DNA of 64,000 nt, from NCBI GenBank assembly GCA_944739405.2, contig OX123182.2, positions 91,814,051 to 91,878,050 of the forward strand, in the 5' to 3' direction. Source of the stretch: Euclidia mi (lineage: Eukaryota; Arthropoda; Insecta; Lepidoptera; Erebidae). Positions 53,391 through 62,632 of the stretch are shown here, one piece after another. Each line of letters begins with the position of its first letter. Position 1 is the first letter of the stretch. A program made the translations under genes and the position numbers. The notes below the pieces were generated by a model. The model was not told the origin of the DNA. It searched no databases and saw only the letters and a list, made by a program, of their open reading frames with translations.

Positions 53391-53539
53391 ACGTCCTGTT
53401 GGGTCGGGCGCTAGCTGTCAACTGAATGCAGACGAATGTGTAAACCACATGAGTAAATAAACCGAACAGAGAGACAGCTTCTTAAGAGCTTGTAAATTTG
53501 TTACCTATTTTGGTAGGGTTGTCACAATAGGTTAAGACA

Positions 53540-53660
53540 AATCGCTTGTTCGGTATACGATAGATTCTGGATTGGACAGATTCGTGATTTGGCAGATTCC
53601 CAACTCGACAGATTCGTGGATTGGGCAGATTCTTGGACTCGACGGATTCGCTATACGGCA
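53540..53660. repeat. Short degenerate tandem repeat around GACAGATTCGTGGATTGG
   Basis: About five imperfect units of roughly 22 bp (GATTCTGGATTGGACAGATT, CAGATTCGTGATTTGG, and so on) inside the Harbinger remnant. Confidence 0.6.
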
Positions 53661-53931
53661 GAAGTACAGCTGTTGTAAATAAAATAGCGAGTGGTACCAA
53701 AAAAGGCATGCACCTGAAACTTTTAAAAGTACGGAATAAAAATATCATACATTTGTTACCAAGGACACGACGTGACGACGTGATTTATTTGACATTCCCA
53801 ACGATACCACTAATCGTGTTGAATATTTTCTGGTAATATGATCTATTTTGCTAATAAACATAGGAATTTCCTTTAGCTATTATGGCCACTAGTTTTACCA
53901 CGGGGATAGGTATCTAAAATAAGTTTAAAAA

Positions 53932-54229
53932 GAAATTGTGTAAGACAAATGAACGTCTACAAAACAAATGACTATAAAATGATCAACCATCGATAGGGCT
54001 TACAAAAAACACGTGCATGCGATTTTCGACCTTATTGACAATTCATGACAGACTTTTATTTGGTATTTTCTTGCTTTCTGACATTGATACGTTATTAAAA
54101 TTGTAAATTCTGAGTTACGTCAATAAGGTCGAAAATCGCATGCACCTGTTTTTTGTAATCCCTATCGATGGCTGATCACTTTCTGATAGTCATTGGTTTT
54201 GTAAACATTAATTGCTTTTACACAATTTC
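53932..54229. mobile_element. Fold-back/MITE element with ~105-bp inverted arms
   Basis: The left arm starts GAAATTGTGTAAGACAAATG and includes CCATCGATAGGGCTTACAAA and GCATGCGATTTTCGACC. It ends near 54039. The right arm is its inverse from 54119 to 54229, with a few substitutions. The loop is about 80 bp, with no coding content. It is nested in the Harbinger element. Confidence 0.7.
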
Positions 54230-55010
54230 ACAACTAATGAGTTGTTAAGTATTTCGTTGCCAACATTGACAATATTTATTTCAATATCGAAATATTCGCG
54301 AAACTTTTGCTCGAGCAATTCAACAAATGCGACAAAATTATCAGGAGTTATACCTAATTAAAAAACCCATTTGTACGTTACCATTGTAAGAATCTTTATA
54401 ATGATTTAATTATTTCATCAAGTATTATTCATACACACAGAACAATAAACAACCATTATTAATAATAAAACACCACTTTTTTACATTAAAATATTAAAAC
54501 TTGCAACGTACAAAACAAACAACGTGCGTCGTAATAACCCTAAGATTGTCAACTGCCTGTGCCCACGTAAACCGGTTCTTTCCACTCTCGCCGCGTACAC
54601 GACAAGCGGCCAGTGGTCACGCACACATAAGCCGCGTGCTCGTAGTAGTGCAACCGATTCGCGCTGTTGTATGAAGTTGTATCTCTGTTCCGTTTATCTA
54701 CTCATGTGGTGTAAACAGTAAGTTCGTGTTCGCCATTCGTGCCCTTTGATTCGTGTCCGAAAAACCGCTCTCAACGCGAACACGCGAATCACGAATCGAA
54801 TCACGAGGCGAATAACGAATGTAGTGTTTACACATGCGTGTTCGTTATTTGCCTCGTCATTCGCCTCGTTATTCGCACGAATGTGTAAATGCGGTATAAC
54901 AACCTGCCATTAAAAGCCAAACGTCTCAGTCTAGCTTTGTGTGTTTTTCGTTATAGAATTTCTAACAACATTCCCAGTGAATAGAATGAATTGAAGTACA
55001 ATTATTTTAG

Positions 55011-55129
55011 TGCCGCCGTGGGGTTGTGCAGTGCCGCAGTCGTTAAACATAACAAAAGATTTCCGGATGACTTCATCTTCGGAACTGGCACTGCATCTTA
55101 CCAGATCGAGGGAGGATGGGACGCTGATG
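55011..55129 (+). CDS. GH1 exon 2
   Basis: 119 nt, acceptor AATTATTTTAG, phase 2 in, 1 out. Encodes AAVGLCSAAVVKHNKR, then FPDDFIFGTGTASYQIEGGW and DAD. The donor GTAT is also the left target duplication of the gypsy element inserted immediately downstream. Confidence 0.85.
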
Positions 55130-55133
55130 GTAT
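55130..55133. repeat. Left target-site duplication (GTAT) of gypsy element, coincident with GH1 exon 2 donor
   Basis: GTAT here and at 58204-58207 flank the two LTRs. The left copy is the splice donor of GH1 exon 2. Confidence 0.85.
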
Positions 55134-55600
55134 TGTTACGAATTGAAAATAACGCCATCTATCAGTGAATGGGAGAACTACATGAGATTAGATGTATCGC
55201 TTGTTTAAGGCTGTTTCATCTATCCTCTAATAGATGGCGTAGGTGTAAATAGAACATTTACGCGACATCTAGAAACACGTTACACGTTTCCAGAAATATC
55301 GTGAGTCGTCTCGAAAAGCCTAGTGATGTTATCCGGCCAGTATAAATAGAGCGGGAGCGAACGGACCGGACAGTAACAATTGAATACGGAAAGCGATCAA
55401 CATCAAGCGAAGGAAGTAATTCGGAAGTGTTTAGTGGTGTTTTATTAGTGTTGTTCTAGTGGTGTGAATAGTGTGTTTTACTAGTGAAGTGAAAATTAAG
55501 TGTGTGTATCTAGTGTTATACTTAGTGTTTGTGTTAGTGAATAAAGTTCAGTTTAAGTGGCATAGTGTATATAATTTATCACGAACCCCAGCTCGTAACA
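55134..55600 (+). repeat. 5' LTR of gypsy element
   Basis: 467 bp. It includes a TATAAATAG box near 55340 and an AATAAA near 55539. The primer-binding region downstream begins ATTGGTGTCAGAAG. Confidence 0.88.
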
Positions 55601-55628
55601 AATTGGTGTCAGAAGAAAGGGATAAATT

Positions 55629-57725
55629 ATGCCGGTTATGCCGAAGGAAGAAACTGAAGGTGTGCGTACCAGGAACCAGCGCCAGCAAGACCTGGACCAG
55701 AGACGCTTCGGAGACGTTCCTTCTCCATCGTCTGGTGGACCAGGCGAATCCGCGGATGCAGTGGAGCCTACAAGCGCACACTCCGTGGCGGTGCCCGACA
55801 TCGCGGCTCTGATGACGTTCATGCAGGAGCAGGCCCGCCGCCTGGAGGAACAGCTACAGCGCGACAAGGAGGAGCAGGCTCGCCGTCAAGATGAGCACGC
55901 GCGCCGCCTGGAGGAACAACTACAGCGCGACAAGGAGGAGCAGGCCCGCCGTTTGGAGGAACAGCTGGTGGTGATGAAAGACCTCAGCGCCGCTGTAGGG
56001 AAGGACCTGAAGGTGGTAAAGGAGGAGCTCCAGCAGCACGAGGCTCGTATCAGCGACGTGGAGAAGCTCGTACACGACCAGCTTGTGACTCGCGTCGCCT
56101 CTATTGAGAAGCGTGTACATGATCACCTCGAGACCCGTATTGCCGAAGTGGAGAAGAAATTGTGTAGGCTCGGGTCCTACGACGTTACACCTGCAGCTGT
56201 GGCGCCCTCACCTCGTTGGTTTAAGGTTCCACCATTTGATGGCTCATCATCGTGGTATGCATACAAGGTCCAGTTTGAGGCCGTTATGCGAACGAATGGG
56301 TGGAACAAAGAACAGGCCTTCACCGCCCTAACCTTGGGCCTTCGTGATCAGGCCTTGACGGTGTTGGAGGTGCTTGGGCAAGACGTCTCCTATGAAAAGC
56401 TGATGGAGGCGTTGGAGGCGAGGTACGGAGACGCGCACCTCGAACATGTATATCGTGCTCAGCTGAAGGACAGGACACAACGCACCGGAGAAACTCTGCA
56501 GCAGTGGGCTCTGGAGGTGGAAAGGCTGGTCAGGAAGGCATACCAGTCGTTGCCGGCGCTGATAGATGAGAACCTCGTCCAGGTATTTACCGATGGAATC
56601 CGTGACCTGGAGGTTAGAGCAGCGGTAAGACTTAGGCACTTCAAGGCCGTCAAGGAAGCCTTAGCCTACGCTCTGGAGGTGGAAGCAGCACGTCACGAGG
56701 ATCGAACTTACCGTATCAGGGAAGTTGTTTCTTCACCACGGTGCTACAACTGCGGGGAAAGAGGCCATATCCGCTTGAGCTGCCCAAAGCGTAAGCGGCA
56801 CGTTGGTACCCTGTCTCCACCAAAGGGGTTACCTGACGTACCTGTTTGGCGGCAAGAGCAACGTAGCGCAGATGCTCTGACAGGTAGGGCTTACCCCGAC
56901 CAACGCAAACACTGTGCAAGACAGGAAGCGAAGCCGGCAGCGCTAGTGAGATTAATGTTGAAGACGGATCTGAGCGACGGATGGAAAGAAGCTTTGCAGC
57001 GTGCTCAGCAAGAAGACAAGGACGTACAGCCGATTCTCAAATGGAAGAAATCAGGCGCTCCTAGGCCCAAATGGAGTGATATCGCAGCAATGAGCCCTGT
57101 CACCAAAGGTTATTGGGCACAGTGGGAAAGCTTGGTTATCCAGGATGGAGTTCTGTGCCGCAAATGGGAAAACGCTCGAGGTAACCAATGCCATCTGCAA
57201 ATGGTAGTGCCCAAGACTAAGGTGCCGGAAGTACTGCGGCTCTATCACAATGGTGCTTCGGGAGGTCACATGGGTGTTAAGAAGACGCTTACTAAGGTCC
57301 GAGAGCGGTTTTATTGGCTCCACTGTCGGAACGACGTCGAGGATTGGTGCCGCAAATGCACAAGTTGTGCGGCTGTCAAGAGGCCACACTCTCGTAGCAG
57401 AGGTGCATTGAAGGCGTACAATGTAGAAGCTCCATGGGGGTCGGGACGGCGGATGTCTGGGAGGATGAGGACTCGCTGCGACCGGAGGGCGAACAACAAG
57501 GGCTTCGATGAGGGGTCATTGGTGTGGCTTCATGGCCCAGTACGAAGCAAAGGAAAATCGCCTAAGTTACAAGCCAGATGGGACGGGCCATATCGCATAA
57601 TTACCAGGATGAACGACGTCACCTATCGAATCCAGAAGGGGTCGCGAGGTGCACCGAAGATAGTTCATGTGGACCGGTTGGCTCGTTACTATGGGTCTAA
57701 CGATGTTCGAGACGAACACGTTTAA
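55629..57725 (+). CDS. Gypsy gag fused to integrase fragments (698 codons)
   Basis: Residues about 60-185 form a long coiled coil with near-repeats of RRLEEQLQRDKEEQAR. About 195-365 is a Ty3/gypsy-type gag capsid region (WFKVPPFDGSSSWYAYKVQF, LEALEARYGD, LKDRTQRTGETLQQWA). A CCHC knuckle starts at residue 372 (CYNCGERGHIRLSC). After a junction at about residue 395-440 the protein resumes in the integrase H2C2 region (from residue 540: H, GGHMGVKKT, then CRKCTSC). It then jumps to the integrase C-terminal domain (VWLHGP, RWDGPYRI, VHVDRLARYY). No protease D[ST]G, RT YxDD or integrase DDE residues are visible. Because the frame is intact across two deletions, the fusion may be translated. Whether it has a packaging role is unknown. 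Confidence 0.85.
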   Translation: MPVMPKEETEGVRTRNQRQQDLDQRRFGDVPSPSSGGPGESADAVEPTSAHSVAVPDIAALMTFMQEQARRLEEQLQRDKEEQARRQDEHARRLEEQLQRDKEEQARRLEEQLVVMKDLSAAVGKDLKVVKEELQQHEARISDVEKLVHDQLVTRVASIEKRVHDHLETRIAEVEKKLCRLGSYDVTPAAVAPSPRWFKVPPFDGSSSWYAYKVQFEAVMRTNGWNKEQAFTALTLGLRDQALTVLEVLGQDVSYEKLMEALEARYGDAHLEHVYRAQLKDRTQRTGETLQQWALEVERLVRKAYQSLPALIDENLVQVFTDGIRDLEVRAAVRLRHFKAVKEALAYALEVEAARHEDRTYRIREVVSSPRCYNCGERGHIRLSCPKRKRHVGTLSPPKGLPDVPVWRQEQRSADALTGRAYPDQRKHCARQEAKPAALVRLMLKTDLSDGWKEALQRAQQEDKDVQPILKWKKSGAPRPKWSDIAAMSPVTKGYWAQWESLVIQDGVLCRKWENARGNQCHLQMVVPKTKVPEVLRLYHNGASGGHMGVKKTLTKVRERFYWLHCRNDVEDWCRKCTSCAAVKRPHSRSRGALKAYNVEAPWGSGRRMSGRMRTRCDRRANNKGFDEGSLVWLHGPVRSKGKSPKLQARWDGPYRIITRMNDVTYRIQKGSRGAPKIVHVDRLARYYGSNDVRDEHV

Positions 57726-57736
57726 GAGGGAGGCCG

Positions 57737-58203
57737 TGTTACGAATTGAAAATAACGCCATCTATCAGTGAATGGGAGAACTACATGAGATTAGATGTAT
57801 CGCTTGTTTAAGGCTGTTTCATCTATCCTCTAATAGATGGCGTAGGTGTAAATAGAACATTTACGCGACATCTAGAAACACGTTACACGTTTCCAGAAAT
57901 ATCGTGAGTCGTCTCGAAAAGCCTAGTGATGTTATCCGGCCAGTATAAATAGAGCGGGAGCGAACGGACCGGACAGTAACAATTGAATACGGAAAGCGAT
58001 CAACATCAAGCGAAGGAAGTAATTCGGAAGTGTTTAGTGGTGTTTTATTAGTGTTGTTCTAGTGGTGTGAATAGTGTGTTTTACTAGTGAAGTGAAAATT
58101 AAGTGTGTGTATCTAGTGTTATACTTAGTGTTTGTGTTAGTGAATAAAGTTCAGTTTAAGTGGCATAGTGTATATAATTTATCACGAACCCCAGCTCGTA
58201 ACA
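57737..58203 (+). repeat. 3' LTR of gypsy element
   Basis: 467 bp, apparently identical to the 5' LTR, preceded by a purine-rich tract (AAGAGGGAGG) and followed by the GTAT duplication. Confidence 0.88.
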
Positions 58204-58278
58204 GTATATTATTTTTATATTTACAAGTTCGTAAGTAATCACAAATTCAATAAATTCATTCTAATTTATGATTTTTAG

Positions 58279-58949
58279 ATAAAGGTGAAAACATCTGGGA
58301 TTATATGACGCACAATACACCTGAAGTAATAAAAGATCGGAGTAATGGGGACATAGCATGTGATTCCTATAATAACTACAAGCGTGATGTTGAAATGATG
58401 CGAGAACTTGGCCTCGACATGTACCGCTTCTCACTATCATGGTCGAGAATAATGCCCACCGGTACACCCAACTACGTGAGCCAAGCTGGCATACAATATT
58501 ATAATAATCTCATAAACGAAATGCTAAAATATAACATTCAGCCAATGATCACCTTATACCACTGGGATTTGCCACAAAAGCTCCAAGAAATGGGTGGCTT
58601 TATGAACCCTCTTTTAGCTGAATGGTTTGAGGACTATGCGCGAGTGGCGTTTGAACATTTTGGCGATAGGGTGAAGTATTGGATCACATTCAATGAAGCC
58701 GCTCAAGTTTGTTACGAGGGTTATGGCTCGGTGACCAAAGCTCCCAGGCTCAATGCTACTGGTGTCGGTGAATACGTGTGCGCTAAAAATCTGTTGTTGG
58801 CGCATGCTAGAGCGTATCACGCCTACAATAACGATTTCAAACCGACTCAAGGAGGCATATGTGGATTCACGATCGCTATGGGTTCATCGCAACCTCTTAA
58901 TGACTCTGATGAAGACAGACTGGCTGTTGAATTGTCTTGCCAGGCTGAG
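58279..58949 (+). CDS. GH1 exon 3 (catalytic acid/base)
   Basis: 671 nt, acceptor GATTTTTAG, phase 1 in, 0 out, donor GAG|GTAATG. Covers DKGENIWDYMTH through LAVELSCQAE, with YHWDLP and the catalytic Glu of TFNEA at 58695-58697. One uninterrupted frame. Confidence 0.9.
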
Positions 58950-59045
58950 GTAATGTTTTACTTCTCCTTGTTTACCTACTGTATCTTCAATTCTTACCGT
59001 TTTAGGTGCTAATATTTCTTATTATTTTATACGCTTATATTTCAG

Positions 59046-59354
59046 TGGGCTATTTACACTGATCCCATATTTTCGGCGGAAGGAGGTTTTCCAAAGGAAC
59101 TTGAGAAGCTAGTTGCTGAAAAAAGTGCGATGCAGGGTTACCCACGCTCTCGTTTACCGCAACTATCTGAAGAAGAGAAGCAGTTTATTCATGGTACAAG
59201 CGATTTCTTCGGTTTCAACCATTACACTGGCAGATTTCTATCGTTTTCGTTGTATGTACCGGGAAGCGACGCAGTGCCTTCGTCTCGCGATGATATCCAA
59301 GTTGGCGGTTATTCACCAGATGATTGGCCCCAATCGGCTTCAGCGTGGTTGAAG
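59046..59354 (+). CDS. GH1 exon 4
   Basis: 103 codons, acceptor TATATTTCAG, donor AAG|GTGAGT. Encodes WAIYTDPIFSAEGGFPKELE, the LPQLSEEEKQFIHGTSDFFG stretch and FNHYTGRF (the Asn-His-Tyr active-site region). Confidence 0.9.
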
Positions 59355-59470
59355 GTGAGTAGGTAACTGTATGGAAAAGAAGATCAAGAAGCACATAAGT
59401 GCTAAGTGAGAAAGGAGAACAAAATATTGGTTTACGGTGCGCTCGCTCACCGAAGAAAAGTAGGTTACGA

Positions 59471-60783
59471 CCCAACCAGCAAAAGAGTCTCAGAACTCGC
59501 ACTTTTTAAGAGTGGTAGGCTTAAAGCGCTCTTATATTTGTTTAAGAACATACCATCGATCCTATATTACTTTTAGACAAGCCGGTATGGCCTCAAGAAC
59601 GCTCAGTCTTATAACCATGTCTCATATATGTATATAAGAGCATTTACTGAGACTAGTTGCACTTGAGAAAAGCTTGGTCTTATATGGGTATTTTCTAAGC
59701 TGGTTTGATTTTATATTAGACTTGCTAAATGCTATTGTAAGATGTCAGACTAATATCAGCATAGCATAAGAGCACTGTGAGTACGTGCATTTCTGATCTT
59801 ATTTGAAACTAATATAAGATCAATAGCACTGGACAAGTATGAAATTAGAGTAATTTTGGAACAACATACTTACAATACAAAAGACAAGACCCATAAAAGA
59901 GCGTTTGATCTTAGATCGATTTTGGGAATAACTAATAAAAAAATTAATGGTTTTAAGAGTAATTTTGCTGCCCATAGTTTATTTTAAATTTTTAAATTTA
60001 ATAGTTATAATGGATTACAAAAACCGCGCGCGCCGACTTCGTGTCTGTATAGCCTTAAGATTACGTTCCCTTTTTCTTTCTCTGTCGATTTAAGGGTTTA
60101 TGTAAAATTGCGAGGAACCCTAATTTATTCCAATATGGAGTTATCTTTAGTATACCGAATGCTAAAATTAGAGTAAACAATCTTACATTAGTCTAATAGT
60201 GCGCTTGTAAAATGCAGCTATACTAATGGCGACACTATCAATGCAAATTAACCAATAAAATAATTAAACGAGAACATGAAATACCTTATTTAACAAGGTG
60301 TAAGAATTTTGAAATTTAAAACAAGGTCTAATTAACAGTAAATAATAAATTCCAATACGATTACTTACCGTAAAACTGAAATACACGCACTTGATAATGA
60401 CGGCACTTTAGTACATATAACATTAACTTTACGCAACTTTAATTTGTTTACATTTAATTTCAAACCAACACTCACACGAACTTTTAAGTTGGATCTGACG
60501 TAAAATTCTCAAAATATTCTACTTTGATCAATATAAGCCTATGCAGGCTTACAAGATACTTACGTAATAGCAATATTAGCCTAAGTCGGCTTAAATTAAT
60601 TTTGGCTAGATTTCAGTAAGTGTAAACAGCATTCAATTAGACTGATATTAGAACGATATTAAACTAAATATGCTTATAATTAGTGCCCAAACAAACCCAG
60701 GCTTATATCATTATATAGGAGTGATGTAAGAGCATAAAACAGTAGTCTTGAGATAGTTGTAAGACTAGTTTTTGCTGGTTGGG
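59471..60783. mobile_element. 1.3-kb inverted-repeat DNA transposon in GH1 intron 4
   Basis: Ends CCCAACCAGCAAAA (left) and TTTTGCTGGTTGGG (right), with a further AGTCT match inside. The interior has many copies of CTTATAT/ATATAAG and TAAGAGC-type motifs on both strands (for example near 59530, 59635, 59680, 59815, 60715), as expected for subterminal transposase-binding repeats. No transposase ORF and no clear target duplication. Confidence 0.65.
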
Positions 60784-60921
60784 GAAAGTTAACGGATTTT
60801 TCAGTTTGTGTATTTTTTTTCCGTCAAGCCAATTTCTGCTCAAATGAACAATGGTCGTCCCATCACTTGTAAATTATACAAAGGCCAATCCTTGATAATT
60901 TTGATATTTTCTTGTTTCCAG

Positions 60922-61163
60922 AAAATGCCGAATAGCATCTACATTGTATTGAAAACTATCCAAGCTAGATACGGTAATGATATACCGATGTTCATAACGG
61001 AGAACGGTTGGTCTACGCACGAAGGTCTAGAGGATGACGATCGCGTGGAGTACTACAGGTCTGCTTTGGAGGGAGCCTTGAATGCCATGGATGAGGGCGT
61101 GAACCTTATGGGATATCTGGCGTGGAGTTTGATGGACAATTTCGAATAGCTGGCAGGATATAC
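60922..61163 (+). pseudogene. GH1 exon 5 with nonsense codon (nucleophile exon)
   Basis: 242 nt, acceptor TTGTTTCCAG. Encodes KMPNSIYIVLKTIQARYGND, then MFITENGWS with the nucleophile Glu at 61000-61002, and YLAWSLMDNFE followed by TAG (61147-61149). After the TAG come CTG GCA GGA TAT AC and a GTGTGT donor, matching the family continuation LAGYT. The TAG thus replaces a Trp codon and nothing else is disturbed. Confidence 0.85.
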
Positions 61164-61586
61164 GTGTGTATACTTTTTGTATTTTTTTTATTTGTCGTCC
61201 GTTTTACGTGACAGACAGAATCGATAGATTGTCGAACTACCCAACTCACGCTGATAAAAAATTGCATAAATATACTTATACAGTAGCGTTCCTGAAGCTC
61301 TGTCTCTAATATACTTATTTAGACATCGGAGAGGATATGACTCACAGGGAGAGAAACTAATAATCTCTTGACGATTAGGAATTAAATAAACCCGTATCAC
61401 GCGTTAGATATTTAATCATTATTTCCATGGAGTACGTGCTACTATGGAGGTTTGTACTACTTTAGGTACGTCACTGACATCTATCCATCTTGGGAGATCT
61501 ACACTTTCCTCTGAAAATGAAAGTAATTATGTCGAAGATTGTGTATTATTTATATTATACTTATGTCATTATTATTATGCTTCCAG

Positions 61587-61746
61587 GGAACGATTTGGCC
61601 TATACGAAGTAGACTTCGAGGATCCCGCTCGTCAGCGGACACCGAGGAAATCTGCTTTTATCTACAAACATATCCTCAAAACACGTATGGTTGACCGTGA
61701 ATACGAGCCTGATAGTTATGTGATGACTATAGATGAAGGACGCTAG
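61587..61746 (+). CDS. GH1 exon 6 (C-terminal)
   Basis: 160 nt, acceptor TATGCTTCCAG. Encodes ERFGLYEVDFEDPARQRTPR, then KSAFIYKHILKTR and a short tail to TAG. Still fully open and conserved although it lies downstream of the exon 5 stop. Confidence 0.85.
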
Positions 61747-62632
61747 AGTGTTTAATAGCTCATATACTCAAATCGCGTGCATTGCTGTCTTTGTCTAGTT
61801 AGACAGGCGAAACAGAGATGGCATGACACTTGCTTTGAGAAACAACCCGCGCGTAAAACGGACCTTAAACACTTCAACTATACGTCAAAATTCTGAATTT
61901 CTTTGTTCTTGTTATTCTAAGTGAATTTGTACTTATTTTGAGCAAATATAACTGTTAACGGCAAAAATAATGGTTTTACTCTGTTGGCTTCCTCCTCCAA
62001 TTTCATTTTATCAAGAACTTTTTGTCAGCGTCTTGTAACCGCTTTTTTGAGTTGCATTTCTATCAAGACAATTCCTTGACAATCTGAGTAAATATTTCTA
62101 GGTCAGCCATACTCAACCTTTTTTAAGCCTGGGCCACATAATTGCTACTGTTTAATCTTGCGGGCCGCAGTAATTTACCTACGTACAGCCGAACAACTTT
62201 CCGCTAGACCACCATAAGGGCGAGAAACGCTCAGCAAGACATCGTCGCTTCCAGCACTACTTTACCCGCACATTGACATTCGTATACAAAACTAGTTTCT
62301 AGAGTGCTTCGACTCAATGAGCGAGTCAAGTGATTTTTTTTCAAACTGGTCCACCGCCGACTTGTTTGATTGTACCTATGCCGCCTACGTCTTTTACTGA
62401 GCTATAATGCTCTATCTATGTACCAAATTTCATCAAAATCGATTCAGTGGTTTAGTCGTGAAAGCGTAACAGACAAACAGAGTTTCTTTCGCATTTGTAA
62501 TATTAGTGGGTAAGTGGGGATTACGCCGACAGTAAAATAAAACTATACAGGCTGTATAAAGACCCATAACGAAAACTGAAATCCCATATTGTACCAATTA
62601 TAATGATTTTTTTTTACTTCGACACCATACCT
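61747..62632. other. 3' flank of GH1 with retrotransposon tail fragments
   Basis: No gene. 62395-62515 (AATTTCATCAAAATCGATTC, then TTTCGCATTTGTAATATTAGTGGG) is a typical 3' end of insect RTE-like elements. 62100-62180 (GCCTGGGCCACATAATTG, GCGGGCCGCAG) is another dispersed repeat piece. Confidence 0.45.

Larger units (their letters stand above)
52606..54896. mobile_element. PIF/Harbinger DNA transposon, degraded, TAA target duplication
   Basis: TIRs TACCGCATTTACACATGCGTG (left) and the complement of the right end (TACCGCATTTACACATTCGTG) are flanked by TAA at 52603-52605 and 54897-54899, the PIF/Harbinger-type 3-bp duplication. Subterminal ATTCG/CGAAT motifs are abundant on both sides. Plus strand at 52743 begins MEDVKISAACALHLMKLYNY, resembling the N-terminus of Harbinger nucleases. 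Minus strand at 53270-53390 carries a broken MADF domain start (MEWSEARIIEFLELF, then shifted to ELIWNPKHQKDKRCF). The rest of both ORFs is gone. A SINE, a perfect palindrome and a fold-back element are nested inside. Confidence 0.75.
55134..58203 (+). mobile_element. Ty3/gypsy LTR retrotransposon, RT-RNase H and integrase core deleted, very young
   Basis: LTRs at 55134-55600 and 57737-58203 (467 bp each) begin TGTTACGAATTG and end CAGCTCGTAACA. They appear identical by eye and are flanked by a 4-bp GTAT duplication. One long ORF (55629-57725) spans the interior. Gag, a zinc knuckle, the integrase zinc-binding domain and the integrase C-terminal domain are present. Protease, RT, RNase H and the integrase DDE core are missing, with the deletions keeping a single open frame. 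It sits in GH1 intron 2 in the sense orientation. Confidence 0.88.
50698..61746 (+). pseudogene. Glycoside hydrolase family 1 (beta-glucosidase/myrosinase-like), six exons, in-frame TAG in exon 5
   Basis: Exons 50698-50723, 55011-55129, 58279-58949, 59046-59354, 60922-61163 and 61587-61746 join with correct phases into 509 codons including the stop, the usual GH1 length. A signal peptide is visible (MKIKLLIFCAAVGLCSA). GH1 landmarks follow: FPDDFIFGTGTASYQIEGGW, YRFSLSWSRIMPTG, the LYHWDLP strand, TFNEA with acid/base E188 (the usual Pro after Glu is Ala), and FITENGW with nucleophile E402. Near the end are YLAWSLMDNFE and ERFGLYEVDF. It would be a secreted retaining beta-glycosidase. Codon 451, normally Trp in the NFEW motif, is TAG (61147-61149), yet the coding frame after it is intact to the natural end. 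It is therefore a very recent null allele, an assembly or sequencing error, or a recoded site. Introns carry several transposons. Confidence 0.82.

Noticed and set aside
58305..59012. GH1 starting at the internal Met 58305
   Set aside because: Exons 1 and 2 (50698 and 55011) supply the signal peptide and the conserved FPDDFIFGT start with matching phases, so 58305 is an internal Met.
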